64,000 bases of DNA, taken from NCBI GenBank assembly GCA_002633005.1, contig NMRA01000410.1, positions 151,977-215,976 of the forward strand. Reading direction: 5' to 3'. This DNA comes from Phoronis australis. Taxonomy: Eukaryota > Phoronida > Phoronidae. Positions 26,330 to 39,000 of this stretch are shown in pieces. Each line of letters begins with the position of its first letter. Within the stretch, counting starts at the first letter, position 1. Below the pieces are notes generated by a model, which searched no databases, was not told the origin of the DNA, and worked only from the letters and a program-made list of their open reading frames with translations. The position numbers were made by a program, and so were the translations under genes.

Positions 26330-26973
26330 ATCTCCATGATATTCAGTGCTCCTGATTTACATTTCCCGCAAGTTCTATAATTTGCCCCTCAAATTTATGT
26401 TACTGCTAGCCAAGAAATGTACAGTGGAATAAGCTACATGCCAAGAATTGTAGTGACAGTTGGCTTACATCAAAATTCAACTGCTGCTTGTTGGTTTGGT
26501 AATTGGAAATGGCCCCGTTATGTTGCTCTAACCCAGTCGCATTCATGAAAGGAACATGTTTCGGCACCATTAAACAAGCCATATTTTAGGTTGTAAAAGT
26601 CACATTTTTTCCGATTTTCAAAATTTAAATCCTAATCACGTAGTTTCTGCAATTCCTTAATTAATAATTTTTTGATTTACCCTATTCAGGACGTAGTCTC
26701 GACAGGAGTGGAAGCTGAAGGTTTACGACCATGACATTTGTCTTAAAAGTGCAGTTTCAAATGGTGCATGGTCTCCCTCCTATCAGCTGCAAACCATTGT
26801 TTTGGTGTAATGAAAGTTAAAGTTGTTTATGATTTGATTTTTTACAACAAAAATAGGGACGGAAGATTGTTGTATTCATGATTTGCGTATTAGAGATTGA
26901 CCTCAGCAGTAGCTGACAGTTTCCTTTATGCCAAATGAGAACTTTGGGGTAAACCTTTTGGAAAATGTCTAAG

Positions 26974-26979
26974 AATAAA
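26974..26979 (+). terminator. Candidate polyadenylation signal for the CUB/sushi gene
   Basis: AATAAA about 650 bases past the stop codon, in the context AAGAATAAACTG. A second AATAAA near 29444 is an alternative for a longer 3' UTR. Confidence 0.4.
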
Positions 26980-27599
26980 CTGATTGCAATGTGCAGTTGA
27001 AATATGTAACCAATCTGATTATATATGACGCTGATCTTTGTTCTCTGGTTTGATGTCTGATTAGCTATAATGTAGGTGTTTGTTCCTGGTTATTGACAAA
27101 TTTTGAGGAAACTCAGTACTCGTATAATTGTGTTTTGTTGAGTTGAGTTACGTACCTCTCCATCAAACCTCGAAAATGTCCAGTTTGTTTTTTAACCTAA
27201 TCAATCACGCGTATTTAACCAAGAAGTTGGTTCGAGTAATATGTTTTAACGAGAACAAATATGTTTATTAATAATAATTGAGGTGCTATATCATTTGCAT
27301 AATAAGGGCATATTAATTTTATCCTGTCATCAAATGTGGTGCCGAATAATTTGCATAATTTTTATATTTGTATTGTTTAGAGAAAATGTAATATTTTTGT
27401 GATTGATGCTGGTGCTAATCATATCTAAGTTTTTGCAGTTTGATATTAATGTGAATCCCAACACATCAACTGATATATCACAAGTGAGATGACATGTCGT
27501 TTCCAAAAAAGGTGCAAAAGCTGCAATTTATTTTGCAACCCATTATAACTTTGAAGAGTTGGATTATAGATTTTACAAACTATAAGTAAGTTTTTATGC

Positions 27600-28390
27600 T
27601 CAATTCCTTCTGTTTAGGGTACTGCAAGGGGATCGCAGAATGGTAAATGCCTGTGACAGCAATTTCTTTTGAAGGAACTTTGTGAAATTTGAAAGATCTG
27701 TTTCTGTGGAGTCAACAACAAACGTTAACAAGTGTCCAACCACTGTGCCCCCTAGTGGCAAAATGTTTTTACGGTTCTGCATCTTCAAGGTTCATTAATA
27801 TGTATTTTGAAATTCAGCAAATAGCTGTCTGATTAAGGAGACTGCAATGCCATCCCACTTCATACAGACTTAATGTTTCCTGAGCAATTAAAAAATTTTT
27901 GCCTATGTTTTTTACTTCTGCTTTCCAATCTGCCATACCACTCAAAGGATCATTGTAAAAATTGATGGTTGTTTTCCTGATGCAAAGATTTTGGGATGGT
28001 TTTGACCATGCTGGTGCTCACTAGGGGCAATTTTACATTTTGCTGTTTTTCTTAACCCTTTGAAGAACCTTTGCAAAATTTAGCAGATGGACTGCTATAG
28101 AGCTGGCAATAGACTACAAGAATACAGCTGTGCCCCCTAGTGCCAATTGTATTGTTATGATTTGTCTCTGTCTCTGAGGAGGTCATTGGCTTATTTTCGT
28201 GAAATTTGGCAAAGTAGCTGTGTATTGCTGAGACGTCACAACTTTCTCAATTCAGATGGGTTTGACACATTCTGCGTCATCTAATGGCCATTTTTATGAT
28301 ACTAAAAGCATCCATAAAAACACACCAATTGGGGTCCTGTCGTGGGCGCATTTCAACGCTCCACATTGCTTTTGCTGAAAGTTCAAGAAC
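27600..28390. repeat. Diverged, internally repetitive element (related to 12600-13480)
   Basis: Recurring phrases are TGTGCCCCCTAGTG (twice), AACCCTTTGAAGAACCTTTG, GTGAAATTTGGCAAAG and GACACATTCTGCGTCATC followed by GGCCATTTTTA. The last group matches 12760-12810 and 13360-13395. The family is not recognised. Confidence 0.5.
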
Positions 28391-31300
28391 CCACAGAATC
28401 TAATTATTACTCCTCTATTCAGATTTTAGAGTTTCCATTGGTTTTCATGTCCATATAGCCTGGATACTTTCAAAACTTCTTTTTAGATTATCATCTGATA
28501 AGATGCACTAATTACCCTCACTACGTCACCCGGTGAATAGAGTCACTCTTTTGATGACTAGCCCCCTATTGAGAATGGAATGTGCTTAGAACCAGTGGGG
28601 CTGACCAGGTGACATTGGAGAAATTTTAAAGATTTCTCTAAACCGATCCTTATCTAGTTTAAAGAACATGCTTACAGCATCAGGAAATCTAGTTATACAT
28701 TTGAATTTTCAATCCTGGGTGATGTGTACTTGGTACACATAAGTTCTTTTTTTAGTTCGGAGAGTATTGTCTACATATCAACATATCATTAACAAATCAC
28801 ACAACTGTATGATTGCCTAATATGAATATTCTGTCTGTATGGATACTGAAGTCATGTTAATATATCCTGCCTTCAGACTGGGGCAAGATGTGAATCAAAT
28901 TTACGGCATTGAATCTAACCTCAGATGCAGTCCACCTCAATAGTACCAGATTTTGAGAACCAGTTGGATATATCCATTATTCATTGGAAGTTACTGGTTT
29001 TCGAGGTGCGAGACCACTGTAAGAGACTGTTACATAGGCCAATAAAAGTCATGCAAGTACTAAGTGATTTTGAAGACATTCTTTGAAACAGAACTTGTGA
29101 GCTGGCACGAATCATGTGGCCTTAATGATGAACGAGTTTCCTTTAACCATTTTGGGGATCAGAAATATTTTATAATGCTTCAAATTTGTATTGATAAGAT
29201 AATTTTGTAAGAATTGCAATCTTTAATATGCATCAATTTTTTTCCTTGTCGTGTCAATCAAGATTTTTGTCATCGCGAAATCCATTGATTTTGCTATATT
29301 TTTATATGGAGCAATATTGTTGTGCTTTACTTTGTTTAGCCAGATTTGTGATTTTGATGAATTTTGTCAGAAATTAAATCGTGGCTTTGATTTTATGATT
29401 TATATCATCATACATGGTTGTTCATAATTGTTTGTTAATATCAGAATAAAATTTCATGTAAAAAAAGTGATTTTGTAAAGTGGGTCTCTTAAAACGATTT
29501 ATATTTGCACCCAACCCAAATGTGTTTTGGATATCTGCTTACTGCAATGTCTTTGTTACTTTTAATCTTGTTGCTTACACAATCTGGAATTCATCAAGTT
29601 ATTACAAGAAATATCCATTCACACTTCCAGGTCATGGCATTTCCTGGAAAAATTGATATGACGTGAAGTAATTGATGCTTTATTCGTAAATTCTGTTGTG
29701 TGGTTTGCAAACAGTATTGTATGATTTAAAGTGTGAAGGATGGGCAGGTGTAAATTTTGTGTTTTGCCAAGTTTCATTTCAAACAATATACCAGAGAAGA
29801 GGTTAATTGCTTCAGGTTCAACAAGTGCCAACTACAAAAACAACACAATTTATTAACAAAACTAACATTATGCAGTGTGTACACAGCCATCTGGTGTTAC
29901 TAAATTTAAATTTTTTATCATGATTAACTGATTGTCACTCCCGCTATGATTTTCTACGGTTGTTGAATAAATTGCTATTTTAATCAACAAAACAAATACC
30001 AGTAAGTGGTTTGTGTTTACCGTATGCGTGCTTTCAGCAGCTTATACTTTAACTCTAAATGCATTTAGCACGATATGGGAGCTGGCAGTTAAATTCTATT
30101 TTGCCAAATTTCACATCAGCACAAATTTTACCTCATTGCTAGCTCGCTTTCCTATCTGTTTGCATCATGAATTACAGTTGGTAACATTTCCATTATTTGT
30201 AACTAAGCAACCGGTCTATGTTTATGAAAGTTGGAAAATGGCAATTTTGAAAATTATTGTTGTGCACAGTAAGTGACGAATTGTGACAAAAGTACAGTAC
30301 GAGCGTTCAGACAAAATAACACTAATTTCCCATCATGACTGCTGGGCAGAAGCCAAATTCAAAACCAGGAGAGTCTTCCCTTCGTGAACGAGAATGAATT
30401 AACATGATACGGTAGTTAGTAAGATGGCATAGCCATTGTGTTATTAGAATTCTCCTGTGCTAAAAGTTATTACCAATAATTTTTGCTGTTCACAGAATTG
30501 GCTGTCGCGAAAGTAAAACAGTATTTTATCTCGGTACTTCTGTCTTGTATGGTATATTCCATTTCTAAAAGCCAGTAAACTACATGCAAGTTGAAAAGCT
30601 GATGAAAAGCTTTTGGTACGTGTGACCTCGGTGTACAAAATATTTGTTGCTTTGGAAAATGACCTTGGTGTTTATATTCTGTCACAGTTTCAAAACTAGG
30701 GTAGATGAAAAAATAGAAAGCTTCAATATATGGGAAACATCTAGTCCTGATGGTCACGTGGGTTCAGTAAAATGGCAATTTTGATAATTCTTATGGTTAA
30801 TCATTCCGGTTACAAAAATAGGTGCTTTCATCACACAACAAAACATCCCATCAGTTAAGACTCTATGAGGCAGGATTACATACAGCAACTTCATTTTCTA
30901 TTAATGAAAATTGACATTTTATGAAAACACCCGTGGTGACATGTGACGGGTTAAGAAAACTGTTGATGTTTCAGTGTAGTTTAAAACGTCATAAATGAAG
31001 TTGATTGCAAACTGATCAAACATAATCTGTGTAACAAGTTTTGAATAGCATCCGTGAAAACACATGATAAAAATAAATGTAAAATGCACATTTCCTTCTA
31101 CCAATTACACGATTTTCCACAAAAACCACACAATGACTCGTAAACAGATTTTTCCAGATCAAAATGATAGCCTTTGGACTATTTCTTACATAACTAGCGC
31201 CACCTATTAGAAGTAAGAAAAAACTTTCAGTCACATTTCTCAGTGTTCTTGAAAGTTAAGTTTGCAAGGAATTGTCTGCATATGTACACTTATGACTAAC

Positions 31301-31464
31301 CAAGTAAAAAGCTTAAAACCATCATTCACCATGTTCTGACAGTGGCAGCATTGCAAGCATCGTTAAACTTTCCTTTGTGGCACAGAACATCAAAAAGAAA
31401 AGCAGCTTCTAATTGAAAGGTTCTTAGCTTCACGAACATTGAGTGTGGCATATGGTCTTACCCA

Positions 31465-32085
31465 AATAATCTAAGTACTCGCGTGATGGGTCTTGCGTTG
31501 TAAGACTCATAAAATCTCTAAAGATTACAACAAGTTCTCCTTCTAAACCCAGAACAGTGTAGAAATGATTCCCACGAAATCACGGTGTATGACTCGCATT
31601 TTAGGAATTTCAACAAAGACATCGACCTGTTCAACTTCATCAAAAGTGGGTCACACATCTGACCTCTTGAACTCGCCTTTACTTCTGGTAGTAAATCACA
31701 CAAAACTGAAGCCCTGGATCTCACAGCGAAATAAAATTTCTTTTGAATACCTTTGGTAATAGTAGAAGTCATCAGATTCAGTCAGACTTGCATGAAGAAA
31801 AATGTTGTGAGCCACTTGCACAAGGCAGGGAAATAAACAACAAAACCGCACGACAAAGCTGACATTTGTAATGCTCACTTTTATGAAGTTGAATGTTATT
31901 TTACATACACATTCTAGAGTAGTTACACCTTGGTAACTGAAGTGGGTAAGCGCGAAAGTATCGTAACAAGACTCATCAAAACTATAAGAGTAGATCATTG
32001 AGGCCGCCAGCATATTTTGTTCTACGGTCTTGTCTCACACGCGAGTTTGTTGTACAAATTTGTGCCATCTTCTTGGATGTCCGTC
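31465..32085 (-). pseudogene. Unrecognised gene-like patch on the minus strand, possibly decayed
   Basis: A chain of protein-like frames is visible. The segment 32013-31929 begins MLAASMIYSYSFDE and ends at donor CAAG|GTGTAA. Segment 31814-31751 (acceptor TTGTGCAAG) continues in frame as VAHNIFLHASLTE to donor AAAG|GTATTC. A third starts at 31684 (acceptor TTACTACCAG), reads SKGEFKRSDV, then meets TGA. The same frame stays open for about 32 more codons (PTFDEVEQVDVFVEIPKM) to TAG. A +1 frame then reads LGLEGELVVIFRDFMSL to a strong donor, TTTGG|GTAAGA, near 31465. Introns of 113 and 66 bases would be unusually short here. It could be a degraded gene, a transposon remnant, or partly chance. 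The product is not recognised. Confidence 0.28.
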
Positions 32086-33039
32086 CCGTGGGAAAGTAAA
32101 AGGAGCCATAGTGGGCTCGAATACCGACATCACAAACGCAATGCCTGATCATTCCTTAGTTTACTTAAGAGACACAAGATTACTAGCAGCACTCTGACAA
32201 CTTTTCAATGACTAACAACGGGATTTGTTCTTCCCTCATCTGACATAATGACCAATGAATGCTCATAATTCAAGATCAGCTAATTTACATAGCATCAACT
32301 ATTGTCTGCGGGGGTTCTAATGTGTCGGCTGTTCGACTGGTGGGGTTGTTTTTCGATGTTTTTGATATGAAATTGGTGATTTTAAGCATTTCAATCAGAA
32401 ACAGACAGCACCACACAATGTCACTGAGAGGTCAGCATAAAATGCGGACATCAATGAAGTTGGTGAAAAACAATGACCATATCATTCCCCATAGCATTAA
32501 AAAAATATTTTTGATGGCAGGACTTTGACGTTCAAAATGAAATTGCCCACTTTTATAGGAAAAATTCTCCAGTTTGGAACAATGAAAAATTAATTATTTT
32601 GTTCAAGGTACTCGTACTAAATTTCAGAAACAGACAATATTGAACATCCCAAATTCAATAATTACGGTCAATGACAAACCATCATACTCCTCAGTGTTTC
32701 ATACTACGAGGGTGCAGCTATTTTTGATGATTTTATCAATTGACAAATCTATTTTCAGATCAGTTGTTATACAAATGCAGTTTCCAAAATTTGAGTAATA
32801 CGATGAATGCCAAAACTGACGGTGTCGCAATCTTTAGATCCAAGAAAATTCAATTTCTGCTTGAATTCCTATGTCCCAAATTTCAGAGATTGTCTTAAAC
32901 TGGAAAATTTTTACCACACTCGCTTCTCAACAAATAACTGGCTCAAAAAGATCCCACATAATATCTTATGTTCCCAGGGAACAGTTGAGTTGTCTTTTGT
33001 TAATTTGCAAAGGCTGGTGGAAGAAAATAATACGACAAC

Positions 33040-36000
33040 TCAAAATAAGTTAGTTTTCAACATGACTTTGATGAACTCTTCCTTGTCAATCATTCCATCA
33101 CCGTCAAGATCCGCCTCCAAAATCATCTCTTGCAGTTCATCTGTTGAAAATTTCAGCCGTGCCTCTCTGCAAGCTTCCTTCAAGTTCTCCATCGTAATTT
33201 TTCCGGATCTATCAATGTCAAACAGTTTGAATCCTTTCACGATCTCATCTCTCGCATCTCTGGCATCCCCCTGTTGGTCTATGACAATCTCGAGAAACTC
33301 ATTAAAATTGACCATTCTGAAACACAGCAAATGATTTCACTCATCACCAGAATTAGACATTACATAAGTAGTATATGTATGGCATATTTCGACTGTCAGC
33401 AAAAACGCAAGCCTCATTTTAGAGAACGATTAACATGTTGAGATCAAGCAGAATTTTCGAATCCCAAATTAGCATTTAACAGCAAAGTCTAGCGAAATGT
33501 TTAAAAAAAAAACTAAACATTGTCATAAAAGTTTTCCTTTCGTGCATTACTTTTGAGTGCATTTTGCCCAAAGTTCACATTAGCATGTAAAGCAAAAAGT
33601 TACCCTTTATTTTTAATGTCATTGTCCTGAGTAATTTGCTTGGCTTCATCTTTGGTTATTTTGAATCCAATTGACTTCAAGCACCGCCGCAGTTCAATGT
33701 AGTTAATGTACCTGAAACAACAATTGAATGAGAAGGATTTGATACAAACTGGTCGAAGTAAGAGTTTACAATTCAGCAAAAGTACTCTGTGTTCTTTTTT
33801 CAGTGCCACACTGCACGTGGTCCATAGGCGATGCATCACAGGGGGCTGAGGGGGCTTTAGCCCCCACTTTTTTTCAGTGCTGCACCGGCCATGTCCATAC
33901 ATTTCCAACCGTGAAGAAATATCCGAGACAAAACCACTGACTGTGGCTGATAAAGTGGGAGAATTTTGATCCCATCAGCCAGCGCCAAAAAACGAAAATA
34001 AATTAGTTAACTTAAACTAATCAGACAATGGGAGGGACTGACAGTAGAATTTTTTCCCCTGCTTTTAAAATAATGAGCCACCATCTAGTAATTGAATTTC
34101 TGTCCAACAAATCTGAGTCAAGATCACTCGGAAGCCACTTCCATCTCCTCGTTACTCTGGAAAGTGCCAAAGAAAAGACCCCTATTCTTCTTGAACCTGG
34201 AAATCATTTACAGCTGGGTTAGAAACAAGATGGACCAGAATTTATATCAGTAAGTGGCCTAAATCAAAAGTTGACTTCAACAAAGAGCGCAACTTTATTC
34301 CCATACAAGTTCAATGTAGCACTGTTTAAATTTAAAATTTTTAGTCTAAGGTGGATCATAGCAGCTTTAACTAAATGTTAAACAGTGACACTACACACAA
34401 AGTGTCCACTCAATTTGGCGACATGCCCCCACATCTTCGTTGATGATCAGGTAAACATACCAGGCCAGTATGAACTAAGTACACATTCACGCACTCAAAA
34501 CACAACTGTAACAGGAAATAAACAGACAGAAGTTGGAATCATTCAGCAAAATCGCCGTAAAGGCCCCATCTATGAGTAATGCACAGGTGACGTGTGCCAA
34601 TCACAAGCTTCTTCTTTATGAAGTGAGTGTGCATTTAATATTCAGCGCGATACTTTTTCGCCATCAAGCACATGAGGCATTACCAACTTTCCGTTCAACT
34701 AAAAAAAATACAAAAAATCTGTTTGGTCAAGACATTTGCTCAGTTTAATCGTTGGTTTTTCACTTCAGGTATCCCATTTACTTCATTTTTGGTTATTCAT
34801 TGTTAGTAGGGGCCAGGACATTTGCAGGGACTAGGACATTCGCAGCCTCATGTACAAAGTTTTCTTGATTTGACAACCTTAGTTCTCACAAGGCAATTTG
34901 GGAATTTATCGTGTTCGCACTTGGCAAGTTGACATTACGCTAAGCATCGAGACCCGTTAGATGAAAAACGATAATATTACATTCTTACCCATCACTGTTG
35001 GCATCAAAGGTTTCAAACACAAATCGCAGATCTCTGATTTCTTGAGGTGTCAGGTGTTCCAATATCTTATTGGTCACTTTAATGCCATGCACCTCTTTTT
35101 CATTAACTTCATGAGTAGTAAGAAGTTTTACAAGCTGAAACAAAATAATGCAACAGGTGTCATGGCAGAGGTTGACTATACCACAAGAGTATCTCAGATA
35201 TGTTGTGTATGCACTGACATTTTACACTATCTTATATTTAAAAAAAAAAAACACATTTTGCTCGTACCACAATGACAACTGGTACATATTCCATTGCAAG
35301 ATTCCCACATTTCATGATTCAAGATTCATCACACGCCCAGCATCAAAAAGCCACATCCTATCAACTGGCTGTGCTCAACTTATCGGGAGATGGTACCCAG
35401 GGGTCTTTGCTGAGATGACTAGATTACGTAATACTATAACAAAATCGCGCGTGAAAACACATAAAATTAAAAATGAAACAAAATGTGGCCAGTTAAAATT
35501 TTGAAGTCCGATCAATGACAAAAAATGTATGGGCAGTTACTTTTAAACAGTTAAAATGACACTTGAAAATGTTTTTCACATGCTGACTTTACTCACGTAT
35601 ACAGGGGTGTGACTGACATATGCAAGACGCTAGGGAAGTACTTGCAGCGAAAATCTCCTCTAATGAAATGGGAACAGACCAGCCATTTTACTAGCATACC
35701 TGTGAAACACTCGCCCTTTACAAATTATGAATGTTGGTTTGACTTTGTTACTATGTTTTCAGTAATTCGTCACAAAGCGAACCTAAAGTCTGAGTCAATT
35801 TTGCTTTGGCCAAGCTGCACATCATCTCCTAAAACATATCACAAAAAGTTTAACAGATGGAGCGTGCAAGTTTCACAAGCATACTGTTTCCAAGTCAGTG
35901 ACAGGCTGTTCTTTGTTACAAAATCTGGAATATAACACAAACAATAAAATATTGATTTTTCAATTAAACAACTGTCACTGGCAATGTGATTGTCAGTTGA

Positions 36001-39000
36001 TAATCATTTTATATGTACTTCTAGCATCCCGTCGTTAGCTCTTCATATTGATATAAGTTTCATGACACGGTGCTGAACAGAACTATCTAGAAACTTGTCT
36101 GAAATTTCAAGATCTACATAAAAATTGGAACGCATTGATTTCTAGCTTCATTTTCATACAGCTAGCTGGCTGGTAGACAGGTCTGTGCCATGGGTGGATC
36201 CAGGATTTTGAGTACAGGGGGCAGGGCATAGTATGAACCAGAATATTGCCCGTCAGACATTCGCACCCCCAAACTGCCAATTGAAATCTAGGAGAATTTT
36301 AGGTAGGGGTGTCATGGCCCATTTGGCCACCTTTTAAATCCGGCAGCACACGTCTCTTCTCGGCACAACCGACAGACAGGTGCCAGTGACCTATCCATAA
36401 CCCTAAGTAAGTTTCAGTTTGATCTCAAGCACATTGACTACAATGGAGTTCAGTCTTTAATTTCATTCACAGAACTATTCGGAAAACAATGTTGATTGCT
36501 AGAATATTTGTTCGATATAATTATACTGGCAAACCTCCAAACACTGCGCTTTACAAAGTGTGTGAGATACACACACAAAGACAATAAGTGCTTAACTATC
36601 CATGATTGCCTCAGTTCATATATTGCTGACTAGACAGTAGTATAACTAATAATGTAACCTAAATATTTTGGTAATTGTTGGATACATGGGTTCCTGATTT
36701 GAGAACCAGTTACTCCCTCTGAATAACACCTGCTATTCAGTGGTAGTAACTGGTTCCCAAACCAATTGTAAACCAGGGACCTATCCTTTTGACTTTTAAT
36801 TACCAATATTTTAATAGAAGGGGCACAACTTTTTATTCTGAATTTAATTAATTTTTAACATTTTTAAGGGATGAAGAAAAACAATGAAAGAAATGCAAAT
36901 CCATTTCCCAAACTTGTGACTTTTTGATTTAGGGCGTTTTACCACGATCAGAAATGTATGGAAAAGTAACGTCAAAGAGTGCGCCATAGTCTTTTTCAGT
37001 GTAGTTCTCCACATATGAACCTGTTTGACTCATCACTGCAACAAGTTTGAGATTTACCATGATCAATTTGGCTTCCTTTACATAGAGTTTGAAACCCATG
37101 CAACGAGTTCAATGTTTTGGGAGATTAGGACATTTTGGTCTTTTGGCACTCGAGTTCTATGCAATATTCCAAGGCTTACAATAACACATACACTCTCCAC
37201 ACTATGGATGGGTTTTCAACATACGTGAATTTTGCAATTCCAGTCGAGTTAGAATTTTCTGTAGTGGAGAAGATACTGTGCTTAATGCATTCATTTAATT
37301 CAGAAGAAACCAGTTATCCTATTCAGCGAAGCTTACCACAGCTTAACTATGGCTTTTTGATGCTGCGATGACTTCGTATATATCATGTAGGCCTACCAAG
37401 GATAACATATGGTGTGCCTTGTAACTGGCCCTAAAAATTAAATTTCATAATCGTATGTGGAATGGGAAGGATTTAAAAACTCTAAATGCCTCCAAAGTTA
37501 TTCAAAGGAATCCATTTACGTAGGCCTTCACTCGAAACTCCGAAAGGTACAAATTATTACCAATAACAAATATAACCAGACTCATAAGTTAGGGAGTCCA
37601 TATGATCTACACTAAAAATGTGCACATAATAATTAAACTATTAAACTTGACTNCCCCTGCTTTTAAAATAATGAGCCACCATCTAGTAATTGAATTTCTG
37701 TCCAACAAATCTGAGTCGAGATCACTCGGAAGCCACTTCCATCTCCTCGTTACTCTGGAAAGTGCCAAAGAAAAGACCCCTATTCTTCTTGAACCTGGAA
37801 ATCATTTACAGCTGGGTTAGAAACAAGATGGACCAGAATTTATATCAGTAAGTGGCCTAAATCAAAAGTTGACTTCAACAAAGAGCGCAACTTTATTCCC
37901 ATACAAGTTCAATGTAGCACTGTTTAAATTTAAAATTTTTAGTCTAAGGTGGATCATAGCAGCTTTAACTAAATGTTGAACAGTGACACTACACACAAAG
38001 TGTCCACTCAATTTGGCGACATGCCCTCACATTTTCGTTGATGATCAGGTAAACACACCAGGCCACTATGAACTAAGTACACATCCACGCACTCAAAACA
38101 CAACTGTTACAGGAAATAAACAGACAGAAGTTGGAATCATTCAGCAAAATCGCCGGAAAGGGACCATCTAAGTAATCCACAAGTGACGTGTGCCAATCAC
38201 AAGCTTCTTCTTTATGAAGTGAATGTACATTTAATATTCAGAGCGATACTTTTTTGCTATCAAGCATATGAGGCATTACCAACTTGATGTTCAACTAAAA
38301 AAATACGAAAAATCTGTTTGGTCAAGACATTTGCTCAGTTTAATTGTTGGTTTTTCACTTCAGGTATCCCGTTTATTTCATTTTTGGTTATTCATTGTTG
38401 GGGGCCAGGACATTTGCAGGGACTAGGACATTCCCAAACTCATGTACAAAGTTTTCTTGATTTGACGACCTTTTTAGTTCTCACAAGGCAATTTGGGAAT
38501 TAATCCAGGTCCCACTTGGCAAGTTGACATTACGCTAAGCATCGAGCCCCGTTAGATGAAAAACAATAATATTACATTCTTACCCATCACTGTTGGCATC
38601 AAATGTTTCAAACACAAATCGCAGATCTCTGATTTCTTGAGGTGTCAGGTGTTCCAATATCTTATTGGTCACTTTGATGCCATGCACCTCCTTTTCATTA
38701 ACTTCATGAGTAGTAAGAAGTTTTACAAGCTGAAACAAAATAATACAACAGGTGTCATGACAGAGGTTGACTACACCACAAGAGTATCTCAGATATGTTG
38801 TGTATACACTGACATTTTACACTATCTTATATTTAAAAAACACATTTTGCTCGTACCACAATGACAACTGGTACATATTCCATTGCAAGATTCCCACATT
38901 TCATGATTCAAGATTCATCACACGCCCAGCATCAAAAAGCCACATCCCATCAACTGGCTGTGCTCAACTTATCGGGGGAGGGTACCCAGGGGTCTTTGCT

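Larger units (their letters stand above)
26330..31440. other. 3' flank of the CUB/sushi gene and following non-coding stretch
   Basis: AATAAA at 26974-26979 and another near 29444 could end the CUB/sushi transcript. Repeats related to 12600-13480 occupy about 27600-28390. A loose hairpin around 28915-29000 resembles the MITE at 36660-36820. No secure exon was found; the minus-strand frames near 30440-30760 are unrecognised. Confidence 0.5.
34056..37652. repeat. 3.6-kb direct repeat, copy 1 (mate 37654-41239)
   Basis: The first base (CCCCTGCTTTTAAAAT at 34056) corresponds to 37654, and the last (TTAAACTTGACT at 37652) to 41239. The copies are collinear throughout, with scattered substitutions and small indels, a few percent by eye. 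They meet at a single N (37653). Each contains the EF1 exon of the centrin-like gene and a hairpin element. The pattern fits two contig ends that are alternative haplotypes of one locus. Confidence 0.9.

Noticed and set aside
32807-33334. 175-codon plus-strand frame
   Set aside because: It is the antisense of the last EF-hand exon of the centrin-like gene; the minus strand gives the clear family match.
36930-37115. Minus-strand frame reading like MVNLKLVAVTSQTGSYVE, also at 40500-40690
   Set aside because: The two copies differ by many amino-acid changes while the nearby real exon differs only silently, and no splice site fits the phase of the centrin-like gene.
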